NCBI GenBank assembly: GCA_018675825.1
Contig: JABGXK010000126.1
Coordinates: 1-8,527 of the forward strand
Length of the DNA stretch: 8,527 nt
Source: Flavobacteriales bacterium
Lineage (GTDB): Bacteria; Bacteroidota; Bacteroidia; Flavobacteriales; BACL11
Reading direction: 5' to 3'
Shown here: one piece after another, positions 5,907 through 8,527 of the stretch
How positions within the stretch are numbered: position 1 is the stretch's first letter
Layout of the letters: each line of letters starts with the position of its first letter
Position numbers and translations under genes: made by a program
Notes under the pieces: model-generated
Seen by the model: only the letters and a program-made list of their open reading frames with translations
What the model was told of the DNA's origin: nothing
The model's database searches: none

Positions 5907-7391
5907 ATGCCAAATAATCATTTTTCTAGAAAAGAACGTCAACTTAAAAATCATATTTCTAACCTTAAAAATCTACTAAAAATTTCAAATGGTATTGTTT
6001 CTAATGAGATAAATTCATTAATTATAAAAATTAAAAATCTAGTTAATCTTCTTAAAGGTTATCTTTCTTTAAATAAACTTAAACATATAATTGGTTCATT
6101 CGCTATCTTAATTGGTCTTTCAGTTAACAATGATATAAGTGCTCAATCTTTTACCTCTCCTGTACAAAATCCATTTGGATTAAATTTTAATAGTTATATA
6201 CCTGGTTATTATTATTATGGAGGAAAAGCACAATTTGCTGATATGGATGGGGATGGAGATTTAGATCTTATATTTGAAACACGAGATATCGATACTAGCT
6301 ACTATTCTTATTATCAGAATAATGTATTTATGTATCATGAAAATATTGGAACTGTAAATAACCCTCAGTTTTCATTAGGAGTTAAAAATCCTTTTAACTT
6401 AACTTCTCCTCAAAATTCTACTCTTGAATTCTCATTACTTTCTCATAATTTAGTAGATCTAGATAATGATGGCGATTTGGATATTCTTGCTAGTTACACT
6501 GGTTTTTATGGAGATTATAATGTCCAAACTGGTGATTATGACTATGCAGCAAATACCATATTTAAATATTATCAGAATATAGGTAATCCAAATATGCCTC
6601 TTTTTTCAGCCCAGCAATCTAATCCGTTTGGATTATCAGTAGATTCAATGATTGCAATATCAGATGTTGTTGATATTGATGGGGACGGAGATTATGATGT
6701 AATTTGTTCATCCTCTAATTTTGGACCTCAAGGTTATATTCAACATCAAGATATGATTTTTATTGAAAATACTGGCAATCAATCTAATCCTATATTTTCT
6801 GCTCCACAAGTAAATCTCATTGGAATCACACTTCCTGCTGGATACTATCCAGCAAGCCCTTCTTTTGGAGATTTAGATCAGGATGGAGACTTTGATTTAT
6901 TAACCACACAATATGAAGATAATGGAAATTCTGAATATAAGTTTCTTTATCAACAAAATAAAGGATCTACTACAAACCCTATAATGTCTTTACAAGCCCA
7001 AAATCCTTTTGGATTATCTCCAGACACTAGTTATGCTGGAATTATTATAAATTCTGAAATGACTGATTTAGATGGAGATGGAGATTTAGATATAATAACA
7101 TCTGGATTAGAAGGAGAAGTATTTTTATATTTTGAAAATAATCCTGGATCTACTTTAATAAATGAACTAAAGCAAACAATTAATATATATCCAAATCCAG
7201 CTACTGAGATATTAAATATTGAAAGTCAAAATAATATTGAAAGAATTAAAATATTTGACCAATTAGGTAGATTGATTCTTGAATCAGAATTTAGTAAATC
7301 ATTGAATATAAATTATTTAAATAAAGGAATCTATACCATAACTTTATATTCAGGAGAAAAAGAAATTACTAAAAGATTCACGAAGCTATAA
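5907..7391 (+). CDS. Secreted VCBS/FG-GAP repeat protein with T9SS C-terminal sorting domain
   Basis: The 494-residue protein is predicted to be exported by Sec and then delivered to the cell surface or medium by the type IX system. Residues 1-58 form an unusually long, Lys/Leu/Asn-rich n-region. The hydrophobic core is at about 60-72 (IIGSFAILIGLS), and ISA-Q at 77-80 fits cleavage before Gln80. Five repeats of roughly 65-75 residues follow. Each has an NPFGL-type segment (88, 161, 239, 303, 366) and then a calcium-type Dx[D]xDGDxD loop starting at 112, 184, 256, 322 and 387. YxxNxGxxxNPxFS links the repeats, as in VCBS/FG-GAP propeller blades. Residues about 418-494 (INIYPNPATEILNI, IKIFDQLGRLI, LNKGIYTI, KRFTKL) are a type A T9SS sorting domain. 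The ATG at 5907 is the only ATG before residue 113 and follows a good promoter. Its 3' end overlaps the convergent DUF4294 gene by 6 nt. Ligand and role are unknown. Confidence 0.92.
   Translation: MPNNHFSRKERQLKNHISNLKNLLKISNGIVSNEINSLIIKIKNLVNLLKGYLSLNKLKHIIGSFAILIGLSVNNDISAQSFTSPVQNPFGLNFNSYIPGYYYYGGKAQFADMDGDGDLDLIFETRDIDTSYYSYYQNNVFMYHENIGTVNNPQFSLGVKNPFNLTSPQNSTLEFSLLSHNLVDLDNDGDLDILASYTGFYGDYNVQTGDYDYAANTIFKYYQNIGNPNMPLFSAQQSNPFGLSVDSMIAISDVVDIDGDGDYDVICSSSNFGPQGYIQHQDMIFIENTGNQSNPIFSAPQVNLIGITLPAGYYPASPSFGDLDQDGDFDLLTTQYEDNGNSEYKFLYQQNKGSTTNPIMSLQAQNPFGLSPDTSYAGIIINSEMTDLDGDGDLDIITSGLEGEVFLYFENNPGSTLINELKQTINIYPNPATEILNIESQNNIERIKIFDQLGRLILESEFSKSLNINYLNKGIYTITLYSGEKEITKRFTKL
6240..7091 (+). 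repeat. Five calcium-loop (FG-GAP/VCBS) repeats within the secreted protein gene
   Basis: The DxDxDGDxD-type loops begin at 6240, 6456, 6672, 6870 and 7065, spaced 216, 216, 198 and 195 nt apart. The units are diverged at DNA level except for short GATGGAGATGGAGA-like runs over the loops, so they are old protein repeats rather than recent tandem duplications. Confidence 0.8.
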
Positions 7392-7973
7392 GGACTTTAG
7401 CCTACCCTCTTTTTTAGCTTGAAGTAAAATTTTATCAATAAACATATCTTCCCTAACATTTACGGGGTCATAAATAGTCTTGAGATTATGGTCATACATC
7501 TTTGCAAAAGTTTGCCAGATAGTAGCACTCCACCAACCCTTATATTGCCTTAATAAATCATATGTACTTATCCCTGTCTCTCTATAAATTAGTTTAATTA
7601 GAATCTTACCCTCTTTCATAGATAAATTTTTAAGAGCAGTTGAATATTGTGCTTTAACAATCTTAGTAACACTTCTAGTATACCTTCTCTTTTTTCTTTT
7701 TTTACCGATTGAATCTAATGCGTGATTTAAAGAATCAACTTTTAACTTTGTTTCAAGAGCGTATGGATAAACTTTAAGAACTCTTCTTTTAAGTTTGTAA
7801 AAGTTCCTTCTTTCATTATTATCTTTAAATTCTATAATATCTAACTGAGGAATTTTTGCTGTAAAAATAGTTTCTCCGTCAATAACAATAAAAGGAGAAA
7901 TAGTGATATTCTCTTGAGAAAAAGATATCAATGAAAAAATTAAAAAACAGAAAATAATTAAAGAAACTCTCAT
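7386..7973 (-). CDS. DUF4294 family exported protein
   Basis: The 195-residue protein matches the Bacteroidota-specific DUF4294 family and has its usual length. Residues 1-19 (MRVSLIIFCFLIFSLISFS) are a signal peptide followed by Gln20, fitting the Gln-at-mature-start pattern of this phylum. Cys9 lies inside the hydrophobic core and is not a lipobox. Family segments are FIVIDGETI (28-36), RRVLKVYPYA (63-72), the very basic KKRKKRRYTR (91-100), EGKILIKLIYRETG (121-134) and GWWSATIWQTFAKMYDHNL (146-164). The function is unknown; a periplasmic location is inferred from the signal peptide. The gene converges with the VCBS gene (6-nt overlap) and diverges from the FAD oxidoreductase gene. A TAATTTTG -7 box lies 5 nt before its ATG. 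Confidence 0.9.
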   Translation of the reverse strand: MRVSLIIFCFLIFSLISFSQENITISPFIVIDGETIFTAKIPQLDIIEFKDNNERRNFYKLKRRVLKVYPYALETKLKVDSLNHALDSIGKKRKKRRYTRSVTKIVKAQYSTALKNLSMKEGKILIKLIYRETGISTYDLLRQYKGWWSATIWQTFAKMYDHNLKTIYDPVNVREDMFIDKILLQAKKEGRLKSL

Positions 7974-7978
7974 ACAGT

Positions 7979-7986
7979 CAAAATTA
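7979..7986 (-). promoter_or_regulatory. -7 box (TAATTTTG) of the DUF4294 gene
   Basis: On the minus strand this reads TAATTTTG, a full match to TAnnTTTG, and is followed by 5 nt (ACTGT) and then the ATG. The -33 region 19 nt upstream reads CGTT, a poor match. If it is active, transcription would start at or next to the start codon. Confidence 0.4.
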
Positions 7987-8027
7987 TAATATTTTAAATA
8001 ATCTTAACGATAAATAAGTAGTATTTA

Positions 8028-8058
8028 TTAGTCACACAATTATCATTATGTACCTTTA
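8028..8058 (+). promoter_or_regulatory. Promoter-like pair before the FAD oxidoreductase gene
   Basis: TTAG (8028-8031), a 19-nt spacer and TACCTTTA (8051-8058) differ by one base each from the TTTG-n19-TAnnTTTG consensus. The ATG at 8064 begins 5 nt after the -7 box, so the mRNA would have almost no leader. Confidence 0.45.
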
Positions 8059-8063
8059 CATAT

Positions 8064-8527
8064 ATGATAAAAACAATTCAAATTCAAGTAAATCCAGAAT
8101 GTGCCGAGAAGAAAAATCTTCTTATTAAAAAAATCTCTGATGACTTAAATATCTTAACAACAGAAATTAAGGATATAAATATCCTTAAGAAATCTATTGA
8201 TGCTAGACAAAAACATATTAAAATCAACCTGAAAATTGACATATACATTAATGAAAAGTATATTGAAAAAGAAGAAAAGACAAAATATAAAAATGTAAGT
8301 AAATCTAAAGAGGTAATTATCATTGGAGCTGGTCCTGCTGGATTATTTGCAGCACTTAAACTAATAGAACAAGGTATTAAGCCAATTATTATTGAAAGAG
8401 GAAAACAAGTAAGAAACAGGAGACGTGATCTTGCTAAAATTACTAAAGAGCATATTGTCAATAAGGATTCTAATTACTGCTTTGGAGAAGGTGGAGCTGG
8501 AACTTTCTCTGATGGAAAACTATATAC
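8064..8527 (+). CDS. NAD(P)/FAD-dependent oxidoreductase, COG2509 type (5' part, runs off the window)
   Basis: The frame from the ATG at 8064 stays open to the window edge, giving 154 complete residues of what is normally a protein of over 500. Residues 1-80 are the N-terminal region typical of COG2509-type 'uncharacterised FAD-dependent dehydrogenases', with LKKSIDARQKHIKINLKIDI (41-60) and INEKYIEKE. The FAD-binding Rossmann motif GAGPAG is at 88-93, followed by LFAALKLIEQGIKPIIIERG (94-113) with Glu111 for the ribose. Then comes the family signature NYCFGEGGAGTFSDGKLY (137-154). It is a cytoplasmic flavoenzyme; the electron donor and substrate are not known. The start agrees with homologues that begin with a short MI--LQ-type segment. 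It is divergent from the DUF4294 gene, with its own promoter-like pair. Confidence 0.9.
   Translation, partial: MIKTIQIQVNPECAEKKNLLIKKISDDLNILTTEIKDINILKKSIDARQKHIKINLKIDIYINEKYIEKEEKTKYKNVSKSKEVIIIGAGPAGLFAALKLIEQGIKPIIIERGKQVRNRRRDLAKITKEHIVNKDSNYCFGEGGAGTFSDGKLY

Noticed and set aside
8084..8461. Minus-strand open frame of 125 codons
   Set aside because: It is antisense to the COG2509-type FAD oxidoreductase, whose GAGPAG and NYCFGEGGAGTFSDGK motifs fix the true strand and frame.

Overview
The window is AT-rich DNA (roughly 30% G+C by eye) from a member of the Bacteroidota, most likely a marine or other environmental Flavobacteriales-type organism. Four things point there: a secreted protein ending in a type IX secretion sorting domain, a DUF4294 protein (a family essentially confined to Bacteroidota), signal peptides that leave Gln at or next to the mature N-terminus, and promoter-like TTTG / TAnnTTTG boxes with A/T-rich rather than Shine-Dalgarno leaders. 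I see no mobile element, tRNA, rRNA or CRISPR array.

Layout. 21-1925 (+): a class III PLP aminotransferase followed 12 nt later by a protein related to spheroidene monooxygenase (CrtA). 1926-2091: a non-coding gap between convergent genes, holding two inverted repeats and, on the minus strand, a promoter-like box next to a 29-codon open frame. 2092-2941 (-): pcm (protein-L-isoaspartate methyltransferase) overlapping a 69-residue PhnA-domain protein by 11 nt. 2942-3068: divergent promoter region. 3069-5880 (+): a tight three-gene unit of a lipoprotein, a 3-hydroxybutyryl-CoA dehydrogenase, and a TIGR03032/DUF4915 protein. The last two are in the same frame and separated only by one TAA, and the last starts with GTG. 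5907-7391 (+): a VCBS/FG-GAP repeat protein with its own good promoter, a very long N-terminal extension before its signal peptide, and a C-terminal T9SS domain. 7386-7973 (-): a DUF4294 protein, tail-to-tail with the previous gene and overlapping it by 6 nt. 8064-8527 (+): the 5' part of a COG2509-type FAD-dependent oxidoreductase that runs off the window.

How the genes work together. Most are housekeeping or envelope genes rather than one pathway. Real functional coupling is only suggested for aminotransferase + CrtA-like, for pcm + PhnA-domain, and for lipoprotein + dehydrogenase + TIGR03032. No convincing new defence or mobile system is visible. The points most worth a second look are the one-stop junction at 4792-4797, the extended signal region of the VCBS protein, the small minus-strand element at 1931-2058, and the repeated placement of TAnnTTTG-like boxes 4-5 nt before ATG codons, which would give leaderless mRNAs.
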